Below are positions 7,323-17,656 of a stretch of DNA of 64,000 nucleotides, in pieces. The notes beneath the pieces were generated by a model, which was given only the letters and a program-made list of their open reading frames with translations, did no database searches and was not told where the DNA came from. Origin of the DNA: Streptomyces xinghaiensis S187 (GTDB lineage Bacteria > Actinomycetota > Actinomycetes > Streptomycetales > Streptomycetaceae); assembly GCF_000220705.2 (NCBI RefSeq), contig NZ_CP023202.1, forward strand, positions 6,478,501-6,542,500. The letters are read 5' to 3'. A program made the translations under genes and the position numbers. Within the stretch, counting starts at the first letter, position 1; the number at the start of each line of letters is the position of its first letter.

Positions 7323-7667
7323 GCAGATTCAGCGGTTGCGGCGATGGCCGTCGGCCCGCCCCATTGCCGAGGCGGGGAGCGGCGGGACGGTCACGTTTGG
7401 CCGGTGGAACGGGCGTGGCCTGGTGGTAGTACATCTGCCGCTGTCCGTCCGTGCCGCTGCGACCGGGTTTCCACCCCGTCTCCCGAGTCCTCCGGCACCG
7501 CGAACCGCTGATCTCCCGGACCCCGGACGCCCGGACGGCGGGCTCCGTTCCGCCCCCCGGGGCCCACGGATGTGCTCCGTCCCACCCGCGAAGAACAGAA
7601 CCCGCCGCACTGGGTGGCTCGTCCTGACGGGCAGGAACGAAGGCACAGGCCAAGCGGACGGGAAACC
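7323..7667. other. Intergenic stretch, no gene seen
   Basis: This is 345 bases between the DUF6879 stop and the endonuclease/phosphatase-family start. GC rises here back to the Streptomyces level, which marks the right edge of the lower-GC E1/M50 segment. I see no convincing small ORF, hairpin or operator. Confidence 0.5.
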
Positions 7668-8690
7668 ATGGGAGAGCGGAACAGCAGCGCGACATCGGCG
7701 GCGGGGAGGGCAACACCCGAGAGGGCCAGGTGGTGGTCGGCGGCCGGGGAGGCGGGCAACCGCTCGTGCCGGACACGGGGGCGGTTGCTCGCCGTGCCGG
7801 CCGTGTTGACGGCAGTGCTGCCGGCGTTCCATGGGCTGGTCCCGAACACCCCCGGACACCTGGGGAGCCTGCTCGAATCCTTCCTGCCCTGGTCCGGCCT
7901 GGTGATCGCGGTGCTGCTCGGCCTGGCGCTGCTGCGCCGCTCGGCTGTCGCACTGCTGTCCCTGCTCCTGCCGGTGGCGGCCTGGACGTACCTCTTCGGC
8001 GGACTGCTGCTGCCCGGGGACGAGCCCGGTGCGCACAACCTGGTCGTGGTGCAGCACAACGTCAGCGACGAGAACACCGACCCCGCGGGCACGGCCCGCA
8101 CCCTGGCCGATGCCGAGCCCGACGTCATCGCCCTGGAGGAACTGCTCCCCGCGGCGCTGCCGGTCTACGAGAGGACCCTCGCCCCGCACTACCCGTACCA
8201 CGCGGTGGTGGGCACCGTCGGGCTCTGGTCGCGACACCCGCTCACCGATGTCGAAGAAGTGGACATCAAACCCGACGGGATCACAGAACCCTGGAGCCGC
8301 GGACTACGGGCCGCCGTCCGCACTCCGCACCGTGAGGTCGCGGTGTACGTCGCGCACCTGCCCTCGGTCCGCCTCCACGCGGCCGGCCTGGCCTCCTCCC
8401 GGCGCGACGAAAGCGCCGACCTGCTGGGCAAGGCCGTCGCCGCCGAGAAACTCGGCACGGTGATACTCCTCGGCGACCTCAACAGCACGGTCGACGACCG
8501 CGGGCTGGCCCCGCTGACCTCGCAGATGAACGTGCCGGCCCGGGGCTTCGCCTTCAGCTTCCCCGCCGCCTTCCCCGTGGCCCGGATCGACCAGATCATG
8601 GCCCGCTCCGCGACCGTCGGTCCCATCAGGACCCTGCCGGCGACCGGCAGCGACCACCTCCCGGTCATCGCCGGGATCGGACTGGGCTGA
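7668..8690 (+). CDS. Membrane-anchored endonuclease/exonuclease/phosphatase family protein
   Basis: The protein is 340 aa, with start ATG at 7668. Residues 38-115 contain three hydrophobic helices (LLAVPAVLTAVLPAFHGLV, SGLVIAVLLGLALL, ALLSLLLPVAAWTYLFGGLL). The rest is an EEP domain. Its motifs are VVVQHNVSDEN (Asn), DVIALEELL (metal-binding Glu), LLGDLNSTVDDR (DLN) and GSDHLPV (SDH catalytic His). This order of N-terminal helices and an external EEP domain is common in Streptomyces. The substrate could be a nucleic acid, phosphoinositide or phospholipid. The gene appears monocistronic. Confidence 0.88.
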   Translation: MGERNSSATSAAGRATPERARWWSAAGEAGNRSCRTRGRLLAVPAVLTAVLPAFHGLVPNTPGHLGSLLESFLPWSGLVIAVLLGLALLRRSAVALLSLLLPVAAWTYLFGGLLLPGDEPGAHNLVVVQHNVSDENTDPAGTARTLADAEPDVIALEELLPAALPVYERTLAPHYPYHAVVGTVGLWSRHPLTDVEEVDIKPDGITEPWSRGLRAAVRTPHREVAVYVAHLPSVRLHAAGLASSRRDESADLLGKAVAAEKLGTVILLGDLNSTVDDRGLAPLTSQMNVPARGFAFSFPAAFPVARIDQIMARSATVGPIRTLPATGSDHLPVIAGIGLG

Positions 8691-8830
8691 AGGGTCTTTT
8701 GCCGGGCGGCAAGTCTGCGCACGCGACAACTGCCGTGCTGTGACGCAACCAGCCGGATCGGCCTCCACGGCCGGCCCGCCGGCCTCGCGCTCCTACGGAA
8801 CGCCGTGTCCGACGGGCGGCCTGCGGGGCG

Positions 8831-9412
8831 TCAGTAACGCCAGGGCTGGTCGTTGGGCCGGAGAACCCAGAGCCTGTCGGACGACGGGTAGGAGGTGTCG
8901 AGGTAGAGCGTGTTCCAGCTGCCGTTCCCGTACTTGTCGAGCGTCAGCGCGAGACGCTTGTTGACGACGGGACGCCAGATCTGCCAGCGCGAGTTCGTGC
9001 CGGAGACCGTCTCGTGCTGGAGGTTCCACTTCTGGAGCTCCGACCCGTTGCAGGTCTTCACGACGACTCGCATCCCGCGCGTCGGCGAATCGGTCAGCGG
9101 CTGGAGGCACTTGTTCGCCGCCACGTTCCTGAGGACACGGTTGTACGTGTCGTCGTGCCGACGGTCGCTGACGACCTGTGACGTCCATTCCTCCGTGCTG
9201 TACTTCCAGCCCGGGTCCCGCAGGCTGTTGGCGAAGGCGCCCTCGGCCACGGTGTTGTTGTCCACCAGGGCGAGGCGTGAGCCGTCCTTCTTGTTGATGA
9301 GGTCGAAGGAGCCCGGCTCGGCCGAGGCGGGCGCCGTGCCGGCGGCGACAAGGCCGGACAAGGTCAGTACGGCGGTGGACGCGGCGACAGCGGCGCGACG
9401 AATCCAGGGCAT
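8831..9412 (-). CDS. Secreted ricin-type beta-trefoil (RICIN-like) protein
   Basis: The protein is 193 aa. The ATG at 9412 follows GGAAGGAAGG. A clear Sec signal is present: MPWIRRAAVAASTAVLTLSG, then an Ala-rich segment with the cleavage site near ASAEPGS. The mature part has trefoil features: NKKDGSRLALVDNN, NKCLQPLTDSPTRGMRVVVK followed by TCNGSELQKWNLQ (a QxW-like motif), and NKRLALTLDKYGNGSW. It probably binds carbohydrate outside the cell. No catalytic domain is attached. The same frame continues upstream through an IS1380 transposase relic, but the ribosome site and signal peptide fix the start here. Confidence 0.8.
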   Translation of the reverse strand: MPWIRRAAVAASTAVLTLSGLVAAGTAPASAEPGSFDLINKKDGSRLALVDNNTVAEGAFANSLRDPGWKYSTEEWTSQVVSDRRHDDTYNRVLRNVAANKCLQPLTDSPTRGMRVVVKTCNGSELQKWNLQHETVSGTNSRWQIWRPVVNKRLALTLDKYGNGSWNTLYLDTSYPSSDRLWVLRPNDQPWRY

Positions 9413-9519
9413 GGACGTGCCTTCCTTCCGAGAAGATGCGGCTTGGACCATGTGGCGGAGTCTGCACGGCAATTGCCACCTATCGCGGCTTTCGGGGCGA
9501 GACTCCATTCCATGGTGTA

Positions 9520-10245
9520 AATCCGGCAGTGGAGAGGCATTCACCCCGGGCAGGTGGGGTAGCTTCGCTGGCTTGGCGGCGACAACGCGGTTGCCGACGA
9601 GCGTGGTGCGGGCGGTGCGGCTCAGTTTCGCGGCGACGTGCAGTAGCCGGTAGCGCAGCTTCTTCGGTTCGGCCGTGGCGAGGGCGCCGTCCAGGAGCAG
9701 GGTTTGGGTCCAGGCGAGCAGGTCGATGCCGGTCAGAGCGAGTTCGAGCCACGCTTGGTTGATGGCGAACTGCCGCGACGGGAACCGGCCGAACCCGGTG
9801 GTCTTGCCGGTGCGGATGCGGTCCTCGACGCGGGCGTGGCAGCGGTGCTGCACTTCAGGGAATTGGATCGAGCCGCCACCGTGGGGTGTGGCAGTGGCGA
9901 AGACCTGATGCCGCATGCCGTTGACCTGGTCGAACATGACAGTTGCGCGCCGGGACGGGGGTGTGTTCCCGGCGGCAGATCAGCCGGGTGCCGGCCGGGA
10001 ACGCGGCCGGCACGCCGGGGTCGAGATGGTCGGTGAGCTCGACGACCTGGGCGCCGTCACGCAGGCTGCCGCCGCCGTCAGCCACGAGCACCGCCAGGTC
10101 GACCGCGACGCGGCCTGGTTCGTGTGTTGGCCGGCGCTGCCGGTTCAGGCCCCATGCTTGGACGAAGCCGCTGGTCAACCCGGTCTTGTCAGCCAGATCG
10201 GTGAGCGGACGGGCGGCGGCTGGGAGATCGTGTCAGGAGCTTTCT
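9520..10245 (-). pseudogene. IS1380-family transposase remnant
   Basis: Minus-strand frames contain IS1380 transposase pieces in correct order. The N-proximal part (LADKTGLTSGFVQA, RVAVDLAVLVADGG, GTRLICRRE) lies in one frame at about 9960-10245. The C-proximal part (NGMRHQVFATATPHGG, VEDRIRTGKTTGFGRFPS, LELALTGIDLLAWTQTLLLD, then EPKKLRYRLLHVAAKLSR) lies in another frame at about 9580-9940. Much of the catalytic centre between them is missing, and a frame change separates the two parts. It is a decayed copy. I could not identify its terminal repeats, so the limits are approximate. Confidence 0.82.
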
Positions 10246-10407
10246 AACGGTCGTCTCAGATTCGCTTGGTACGAATTCGGCGTCAGATGAGGGGACGCGG
10301 CGTGGGTGGACACCTGGGCGCGCCTGGTAACGGCGAAGGGTCGAGCTGAAGCATCTCGCAGACGGATGCCGTACGGATACCACACAAACACCTGAGGAGA
10401 GACCGAC

Positions 10408-11544
10408 ATGAAGTCTATGGGACGCCGCGGCTTTCTAGCCGCTGCCACGGCACTTGGCGCTGGTGCCGGCTTGTCAACGTATGCCGCCGTTTCGGCAGTG
10501 GACGGGAACGAGACTCCGGACAAGAATCCGGACATTGCCTTGCGAGACCGGGACCTGCCTTTCATTGGCACGGAGGAGACCTTTTCGACTCCCGCGTTGA
10601 TGAAGCTGAACTCCATCAATCAGGAACACATAGAGTTCCTTGAGGAAATTGGTCTTTCGGATCTGGGTCAACGCCGCATCGGCAATATGGATGCGGGGGG
10701 ACTCAACGTTCAAATCCTCTCTGCTCATACACCCTCCGTACAAAATGTCCCCGGACAAAGGGGCATCGACCTTGCCCATCGTCTCAACCGGCAACTTGTA
10801 GACGGGCCAATCGCCGAATATCCGGGCCGCTTCAAGGCTTTCGCCACCTTGCCCTTGCAGAGCCCGGAGGCGGCGGCGGACGAACTGGAACGCTCGGTTC
10901 GGGAAGATGGCTTCTTGGGCGCACTGACCAACGGGCACATCGCGAAGAAGTATCTCGATCATCCCGATTTCGAGCCTGTGCTGGCGCGTGCCGTTGCTCT
11001 CGATGTGCCGATCTACCTGCATCCCGGCTATCCGGCTGACGAGGTCTTCAAGATCTACTACAGCACCACGCGGTCCAAATACACGGAAGAGTACCAGGAC
11101 TACATTTTCAGTGGGTCTGGATATGGCTGGCACCAGGAGGTGCTGACCCAATGCATCCGGATGATCGCGTACGGGGTTTTCGACAGATTCCCCAAGCTGA
11201 AAATCATCATCGGCCACATGGGTGAAGGTCTTCCCTTCTACTACGAGCGGATCGTCAATGATATGGGCGAGCCGACCGAAAACTCGCTCGAGAAGCCCTT
11301 CGGGCAATACTTCCAGGACAACTTCTGGATCACAACCAGCGCATTCCCCCAGACCGAACTGCTCGAGCTCCTGCTGAAGTACATAAGCGTGGATCGAGTG
11401 ATGTTCGCAACCGACTACCCGTTCGCGGACATAAAGGAGCAGACCGACTGGTTCCGCGGAGTCGATTTGCCACGCGAAGACAAGGAAAAGATTGCGTACC
11501 GAAATGCAGAGAAACTGTTCGGAATGAAAGTGCCCGTGAAGTGA
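10408..11544 (+). CDS. Tat-exported amidohydrolase-2 (resorcylate decarboxylase-like) with a lost metal ligand
   Basis: The protein is 378 aa, with start ATG at 10408 after GAGGAGAG. The N-terminus is a twin-arginine signal (RRGFLAAATALGAGAG). The body follows the ACMSD/gamma-resorcylate decarboxylase family closely: PGRFKAFATLPLQSPEAA, YLHPGYP (H205), IIIGHMGEGLP (H270) and MFATDYPFAD (D336). The usual EEH metal motif near the N-terminus appears as E56-E57-T58, so one zinc-binding His is replaced by Thr. Family members are normally cytoplasmic, so a Tat leader is unusual. Low GC for this genome points to transfer. It may be a metal-altered or non-catalytic homologue. It stands alone beside the IS1380 relic. 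Confidence 0.85.
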   Translation: MKSMGRRGFLAAATALGAGAGLSTYAAVSAVDGNETPDKNPDIALRDRDLPFIGTEETFSTPALMKLNSINQEHIEFLEEIGLSDLGQRRIGNMDAGGLNVQILSAHTPSVQNVPGQRGIDLAHRLNRQLVDGPIAEYPGRFKAFATLPLQSPEAAADELERSVREDGFLGALTNGHIAKKYLDHPDFEPVLARAVALDVPIYLHPGYPADEVFKIYYSTTRSKYTEEYQDYIFSGSGYGWHQEVLTQCIRMIAYGVFDRFPKLKIIIGHMGEGLPFYYERIVNDMGEPTENSLEKPFGQYFQDNFWITTSAFPQTELLELLLKYISVDRVMFATDYPFADIKEQTDWFRGVDLPREDKEKIAYRNAEKLFGMKVPVK

Positions 11545-11682
11545 TGCGCCGGCGTCGGCCGGAGTGAAAGAATGCTTTGCTGTAAGGCGCGAGTACGGCC
11601 GACGTATGCGATGCGCGGCTGCCCCATAACGCGGTCTCATACAGGCTCTTCTAAGATTGAACGGGGTTCACGCCCGGACCGT

Positions 11683-12588
11683 TCACCGGTGGGGCGCGGC
11701 TCCGTCCGCCGGACCGGTTGACCAGCGAACGGCGTCATGGCTCGGTGGCGCACCGAAGAGGCGCCGGTATTCGCGGCTGAACTGGGACGGGCTGTCGTAG
11801 CCCACGCGGTAGCCGATGTATGCGATGTCCCTGGGATGTGTGGCGAGCAGCAGCCGGGCTTCGTGCAGACGTATCCGCTTCTGGAACTGAATCGGGCTCA
11901 TTCCCGTCACAGCCTGGAAATTGCGGTGCAGAGTCGAGGAACTCACGCCGATGACCGCCGCCACGTCCTCCACACGGAACGGGTTTCTGTAGTTCTCCCG
12001 GATCCACTGCACGGCCCTCGCGATGTGGGAGAGCTTGCTGTCGGCGAGGCCGATCTGGCGGACCGTCGCCCCCTGCTCGCCGGTGATCAGCCGCCACAGG
12101 ATCTCCCGCTTGACCAGCGGCGCGAGCATGCCGGCGTCGCGAGGGCGGTCGAGCAGGCGGACCAGCCGCACCACGGCGTCGAGAAGCTCGTCGGAGGCGT
12201 CGCTGACGGCGATGGCCGGGGCTGCGGAGCCGTTCCGCGGAACGGTGCCGGGAGCCGCTTGCAGCAGCATCTCGGCGATCGTCGACGGCTCCAGCAACAG
12301 GCCGAAACCCAGAGCCGGTTCGCGCGGGCCGGCCTCGGTGAAGTGGCCGGTGACGGGAAGGTCGACCGATGCGACGAGGTACTGCCCGGCGTGGTAGTCG
12401 AAGACGCGGTCGCCCAGCGCGAGACGTTTGGCGCCCTGGGCGATCAGCGCCATGACCGTTCCGCTCATCGACGCCGACGGCGCGTCGGCCCGCTCCGCCC
12501 GGCCGATCTGAACCCCCTCGATGGCGGTGGTGTAGCTGTCGGATCGCGCGTGGCGGGCCAGCAGGGTACGGAGCTCATCCAGCGACAT
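11683..12588 (-). CDS. AraC-family transcriptional regulator
   Basis: The protein is 301 aa from the ATG at 12588. The N-terminal half is the AraC_N (PF06719-type) cupin-like region (ALGDRVFDYHAGQYLVASVD, then LPVTGHF). The C-terminus carries two helix-turn-helix units (FRVEDVAAVIGVSSSTLHRN, then HPRDIAYIGYRVGYDSPSQF). The ribosome site is weak. It is divergent from the molybdenum dehydrogenase operon, with 231 bp between the starts, which strongly suggests that it controls that operon in response to an aldehyde or related substrate. That link is inferred from gene order. Confidence 0.88.
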   Translation of the reverse strand: MSLDELRTLLARHARSDSYTTAIEGVQIGRAERADAPSASMSGTVMALIAQGAKRLALGDRVFDYHAGQYLVASVDLPVTGHFTEAGPREPALGFGLLLEPSTIAEMLLQAAPGTVPRNGSAAPAIAVSDASDELLDAVVRLVRLLDRPRDAGMLAPLVKREILWRLITGEQGATVRQIGLADSKLSHIARAVQWIRENYRNPFRVEDVAAVIGVSSSTLHRNFQAVTGMSPIQFQKRIRLHEARLLLATHPRDIAYIGYRVGYDSPSQFSREYRRLFGAPPSHDAVRWSTGPADGAAPHR

Positions 12589-12819
12589 GGCCCGATTGAA
12601 GCACTCCGGTGGAGGAGGGCCAACAATCCGTTCACCGTCCGGTGCGGACGAGAGGATCGGGCAAGGGTCCGCCAGTTCTGGGCAATTTTTTCGCCTGCGG
12701 CGTCGGCAGAATGGACACCGCCTCGAAGGATTTCCCCGGGGACGAATGCTGTGGATGTTCCCGGCATGTGCGATGCACTGCACAGGCATGGCTCCGCCGC
12801 GTGCGACGAGAGGAAAAGG
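12589..12819. promoter_or_regulatory. Divergent control region between araC-type and paoA-type genes
   Basis: This 231-bp region must hold the promoters of both the regulator and the oxidoreductase operon. An inverted repeat, TGTGC-N8-GCACA, is at 12767-12784, about 36 bp before the paoA-type start; it is a possible operator but weak on its own. The ribosome site of the first dehydrogenase gene, GAGAGGAAAAGGA, is at the right end. Confidence 0.4.
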
Positions 12820-13358
12820 ATGACGGACGACACCCGCAGCGAGATCTCGCACCGCGTGAATGGCGTGGTGTGCGGCCTGAGTGTCGACAATCGCAGGACG
12901 CTGCTCGACGTATTGCGTGAGGACATCGGCCACACCGGTTCCAAGAAGGGCTGTGACCACGGGCAGTGCGGTGCCTGCACGGTGCTGGTCGATGGCCGGC
13001 GGGTGGTGTCCTGCCTGACGCTGGCGGTCGCCGCGGAGGGCACGGAGGTCACCACGGTGGAGGGCCTTTCCGGCGATGGTGGACTGTCGCCGCTCCAGGA
13101 GGCGTTCGTGCGGCTCGACGGCTTGCAGTGCGGATACTGCACTCCCGGGCAGCTCTGCTCGGCTGCCGGGATGCTGGCCGAACACGCGGAGGGCCGGCCG
13201 AGTGCGGTGACCGCCGAACTCCCCCCGGGCGCTCCCGTGCCCGAGCTGGATGCCGCCGAGGTGAGGGAGCGCATGAGCGGCAATCTCTGCCGGTGCGGCG
13301 CCCACCCGTCCATCGTGCGTGCCGTGCTCGAGGCGGCGGCCCGCCAGGAGGTGGCGAG

Positions 13359-13362
<4 letters not shown>
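12820..13362 (+). CDS. Aldehyde/xanthine dehydrogenase [2Fe-2S] subunit, PaoA/YagT-like
   Basis: The protein is 180 aa. The plant-ferredoxin cluster uses C45, C50, C53 and C65 (GCDHGQCGACTVL). The second, all-alpha cluster uses C104, C107, C157 and C159 (QCGYCTPGQ and NLCRCG). It passes electrons from the molybdenum subunit to the FAD subunit. E. coli PaoA has a Tat leader; this protein starts directly at the ferredoxin domain, so the complex is probably cytoplasmic. The start ATG at 12820 follows AGAGGAAAAGGA. Its stop overlaps the next gene (GTGA), giving coupled, equimolar synthesis of the subunits. Confidence 0.93.
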
Positions 13363-14348
<986 letters not shown>

Positions 14349-14399
14349 CGACCGGCCACACGGCCATCAACCACACGGCCATCAAGGAGAGAGCCACGC

Positions 14400-16577
14400 A
14401 TGAACCCCAACTCTGCCGGCGCGTCCGCGGACGCGGAGAAACCGGCCGGGCACCCCACCGCCGCCCCGCGCACAGACCCGGCGGACCGGCCCATGTCCCC
14501 CGTGGGGACGCCGCAGGCCCGGGTGGAGGGCCCCGCCAAGGTCACCGGAAGCGTGCGCTACGCGGCCGACGAGCCGATGGAGAACCTGGCCTTCGGCCAT
14601 GTCGTCACCTCCACGGTGAGCCGGGGACGCATCGCCGGCATCGACGTCTCCGCCGCGGAGGGCATGCCCGGGGTGCGGGGCGTGATCGACCACCGCAACG
14701 CGCCCCGCCTCAACCCGGAGGCGGGATCGTTCTTCGGCCCCGACGGCGGCATGCACCTGCTGCAGAACGACGAGATCCCCTGCTCCGGCCGGCCGATCGC
14801 GCTGGTGGTGGCGGAGACGATCGAACAGGCCCGGGCGGCGGCCGCTGCGCTGCGGGTGACGTACGAGGAGGCACCGCACGACACCGGTTTCTCCCTCGAC
14901 CACCCGGCCGCCCGGCCGGCGGTGTCGTTCTTCGGCGAGGACGCGACCATCGGCGATGTCGACGCGGAACTGGCCGCGAGCGCGGTGGTCGTCGATGAGC
15001 GCTACCACACGCCCCAGGAGCACGGCGCCGCCATGGAACCGCACTCCGCGACCGCCTGGTGGGAGGACGGACGTCTGCAGATCCTGGACTCCACCCAGGG
15101 GCCCTTCATGACCGCCATGACCGTGGCCACGCTGTTCTCCCTCGACCCGCAACAGGTGCGGGTCCGCGCCGCGCACGTGGGGGGCGGTTTCGGTTCCAAG
15201 TCGGCGGGCTGCGGTCCCCAGCTCGTCCTCGCGGCCATGGCCACGACGGTGCTCGGCCGTCCGGTACGGGTCACCCTCACCCGGAAACAGGTCTTCCAGG
15301 CGGTGTCGCCCAGACCGGCGACCGATCAGCGCATCCGCATCGGGGCCGGAACCGACGGCCGTCTCCGGGCACTCGACCACGCCGCGGCCTTCGAGGTCTC
15401 CAAGCTCGCGGAGTACCTCGAGAACTGCACCGAACTGTCCAACACCCTCTACGCGGCACCGGCGATCCGCACCCGGCGCACCGCGGTCCCGCTCGACATC
15501 CTGCCCCCGTACTCGGTACGCGGTCCCGGCGCGACACCCGGCTCGTTCGCGCTGGAATCCGCCATGGACGAGGTGGCCGAACGCCTCGGCATGGACCCCC
15601 TCGAACTCCGGCTGCGCAACGAGCCCACCGTGGGCCCCGTATCGGGCCTGCCGTTCAGCAACCGCAACCTCGTCCCGTGCCTGCGCGAGGGCGCCCGCCG
15701 GTTCGGCTGGGCCACGCGCGACCACCGCCCGCGCAGGCGGAGAGAGGGACGACTGCTGGTCGGCACCGGGCTCGCGGCCACGTCCTTCTCCGCGGGCGCC
15801 CTGCCCTCCTCGGCGTCGGTCACCGCCGAGACCGACGGAACCTTCACCGTGGCCGTCGGCGCCACCGACATCGGAACGGGCGCACGCACCGCGCTGACCG
15901 CGGTGGCGGCCGAGGCGCTGCACACCGGTCCCGAGCGGATACGGCTCGTCATCGCGGACAGCGACCTCGGACCGGCCTGGAGCGCCGGCGGATCCCGGGG
16001 GACGACGTCCTGGTCATGGGCGATCACCGAGGCCGCAGCGGAACTGCGCTCCCAACTGCGCGACGCCGCACTGCCGTTGACCATCACGGCCGACACCACC
16101 GCCTCACTCGGCAAGCTGCCCCCCATGGAACGGCACGCGTACAGCGCCGTGTTCTGCGAAACGACGGTCGACCCGGCCACGGGTGAAGTGCGCGTCCGGC
16201 GGCTGCTGGGCATGTTCGCGGTGGGCCGGGTGGTCAATCCGCTCCTGGCCCGCAGCCAGGTCATCGGCGGAATGATCACGGGACTGTCCATGGCCCTGCA
16301 CGAAGAGGGCAGCCGTGACCCCGTCACGGGCCGGCACGTCAACGCCGACTTCGCCGGGTACCACATCGCCGCCTACGCCGACATCCCCGATATCGAAGCC
16401 GACTTCGTCCAGGACTACGAACCCGGCGACCCGTCGGGCATCAAAGGCGTAGGCGAGATCGGCACCGTGGGCACCGCGGCCGCGATCGCCAATGCCGTCT
16501 GGCACGCCACCGGCACCCGCCGGCGGTCCCTCCCGATCCGCCTGGACCGGGTCCTGGAGGAACACCCTCCGCGGTGA
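14400..16577 (+). CDS. Aldehyde dehydrogenase molybdenum subunit, PaoC/YagR-like
   Basis: The protein is 725 aa, with start ATG at 14400 after AAGGAGAGA. The N-terminal a/b-hammerhead domain (PQARVEGPAKVTGSVRYAAD) precedes two molybdopterin-binding domains (HVGGGFGSKSAGCGPQ, then PYSVRGPGATPG). Near the C-terminus, GVGEIGTVGTAAAIANAV carries the conserved catalytic Glu of the xanthine oxidase family. Length is close to E. coli YagR. With the two preceding subunits it should oxidise aldehydes to acids using molybdopterin cytosine dinucleotide. No cytidylyltransferase gene is adjacent, so that factor must come from elsewhere. An XdhC protein follows within 90 bp. Confidence 0.93.
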   Translation: MNPNSAGASADAEKPAGHPTAAPRTDPADRPMSPVGTPQARVEGPAKVTGSVRYAADEPMENLAFGHVVTSTVSRGRIAGIDVSAAEGMPGVRGVIDHRNAPRLNPEAGSFFGPDGGMHLLQNDEIPCSGRPIALVVAETIEQARAAAAALRVTYEEAPHDTGFSLDHPAARPAVSFFGEDATIGDVDAELAASAVVVDERYHTPQEHGAAMEPHSATAWWEDGRLQILDSTQGPFMTAMTVATLFSLDPQQVRVRAAHVGGGFGSKSAGCGPQLVLAAMATTVLGRPVRVTLTRKQVFQAVSPRPATDQRIRIGAGTDGRLRALDHAAAFEVSKLAEYLENCTELSNTLYAAPAIRTRRTAVPLDILPPYSVRGPGATPGSFALESAMDEVAERLGMDPLELRLRNEPTVGPVSGLPFSNRNLVPCLREGARRFGWATRDHRPRRRREGRLLVGTGLAATSFSAGALPSSASVTAETDGTFTVAVGATDIGTGARTALTAVAAEALHTGPERIRLVIADSDLGPAWSAGGSRGTTSWSWAITEAAAELRSQLRDAALPLTITADTTASLGKLPPMERHAYSAVFCETTVDPATGEVRVRRLLGMFAVGRVVNPLLARSQVIGGMITGLSMALHEEGSRDPVTGRHVNADFAGYHIAAYADIPDIEADFVQDYEPGDPSGIKGVGEIGTVGTAAAIANAVWHATGTRRRSLPIRLDRVLEEHPPR

Positions 16578-16662
16578 GCCCGCCGCACCGGCCGGCAGCC
16601 CGCGCGGCACCGGGCGCCCGCCGGATCCGTCCCGCCGCGCCCCTGCCAGGAGAGGAGTACAG

Positions 16663-17646
16663 GTGCTGCGCGAGATCTGGCCTTTCGCCGACGCCCATCA
16701 CCGCGCGGGCCGGCCGGTGGTGCTCGCCCGGCTGGTGGGCCGCGACGGCCCCGGATCACGGCCACTCGGCGCCACCATGGCCGTCGCCGGGGACGGTACG
16801 TGGCGGGGCTCGCTGTCGGGCGGCTGCGTCGAGGGCATCGTCCTGGAGAAGGCCCGCGAGGTCCTGGCGGGAGCGGCGCCGCACGTGACGACCGTGTCGC
16901 CCGGGGAACACCTGCTGCCCTGGGAGGAAGCGCCCGCCTGCGCCGGTGACCTGCGGGTCCTGGTCGTGGCCGCGCCACCCGAGCCCGTCCACTCCGCGAT
17001 CACCACGGCACTGGCCGAGGACCGTCCGCTCGCGGTCCGGGTCCAGCTGCGGCCGCCGTACACCTGGTCGGCGGCCGCCACCGTGAGCCGGCTGCCCGAC
17101 GACGGCCCCGCCCACACGGAAGAGCTGGGGCAGCGGCCGCGGCTGCTGCTGGTCGGTGCCACCGACCTCGCAGCGGTACTCGCCGCTCTGGCCGCCCCGC
17201 TGCACCGCAAGACCGTCGTCCTCGACCCCCGGCCCGCCCATGTCGCCTCCGGAGCCTTCCCGGACCCCGTCACAGCCGTCCGCACCTGGCCCGACGAGTG
17301 GATCACCCGCCACCCGCTCGACGCCCACGACGCGGTCGTCGCGCTCAGCCACGACCCACGCATCGACGACCGCGCCCTCCGCGCCGCCCTGACCGGCCCG
17401 GCCGGATACGTCGCCGCCCTGGGCAGCCGGACCACCCATGCCCAACGCCTGCGGCGCCTGGCAGGCACCCCGGGGCTCGACCGCCTGCACGGGCCGGCCG
17501 GCCTCGACCTCGGCGGAACCTCCCTCGCCGAGAGCGCCCTGTCCATCCTCGCCGAGCTCGTCGCGGCCGGCAACGGACGCGGCGGACGGCCGCTCCGCGA
17601 CGGTGACCTGCCCATCCGGGCCACCGCTCTCGCAGCGGACGCCTGA
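16663..17646 (+). CDS. XdhC/CoxI family molybdenum cofactor insertion protein
   Basis: The protein is 327 aa from the GTG at 16663 after AGGAGAGGAG. The N-terminal XdhC_CoxI domain is clear (GATMAVAGDGTWRGSLSGGC, then VEGIVLEKA). The C-terminal Rossmann-like domain contains LLLVGATDLAAVLAALAAP, where most relatives have a GAGH motif, and VAALGSRTTHAQRLRRL. Such proteins bind and deliver sulfurated Mo cofactor to the apo-dehydrogenase. Its position directly after the molybdenum subunit supports that role. It is convergent with the next gene, with only ten bases between them. Confidence 0.9.
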   Translation: MLREIWPFADAHHRAGRPVVLARLVGRDGPGSRPLGATMAVAGDGTWRGSLSGGCVEGIVLEKAREVLAGAAPHVTTVSPGEHLLPWEEAPACAGDLRVLVVAAPPEPVHSAITTALAEDRPLAVRVQLRPPYTWSAAATVSRLPDDGPAHTEELGQRPRLLLVGATDLAAVLAALAAPLHRKTVVLDPRPAHVASGAFPDPVTAVRTWPDEWITRHPLDAHDAVVALSHDPRIDDRALRAALTGPAGYVAALGSRTTHAQRLRRLAGTPGLDRLHGPAGLDLGGTSLAESALSILAELVAAGNGRGGRPLRDGDLPIRATALAADA

Positions 17647-17656
17647 AGCAACGCGT

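Noticed and set aside
12966..13040. Earlier start for the FAD subunit of the aldehyde dehydrogenase
   Set aside because: It would overlap the ferredoxin gene by nearly 400 bp; the GTG at 13359 overlaps the preceding stop exactly and starts at the domain edge.
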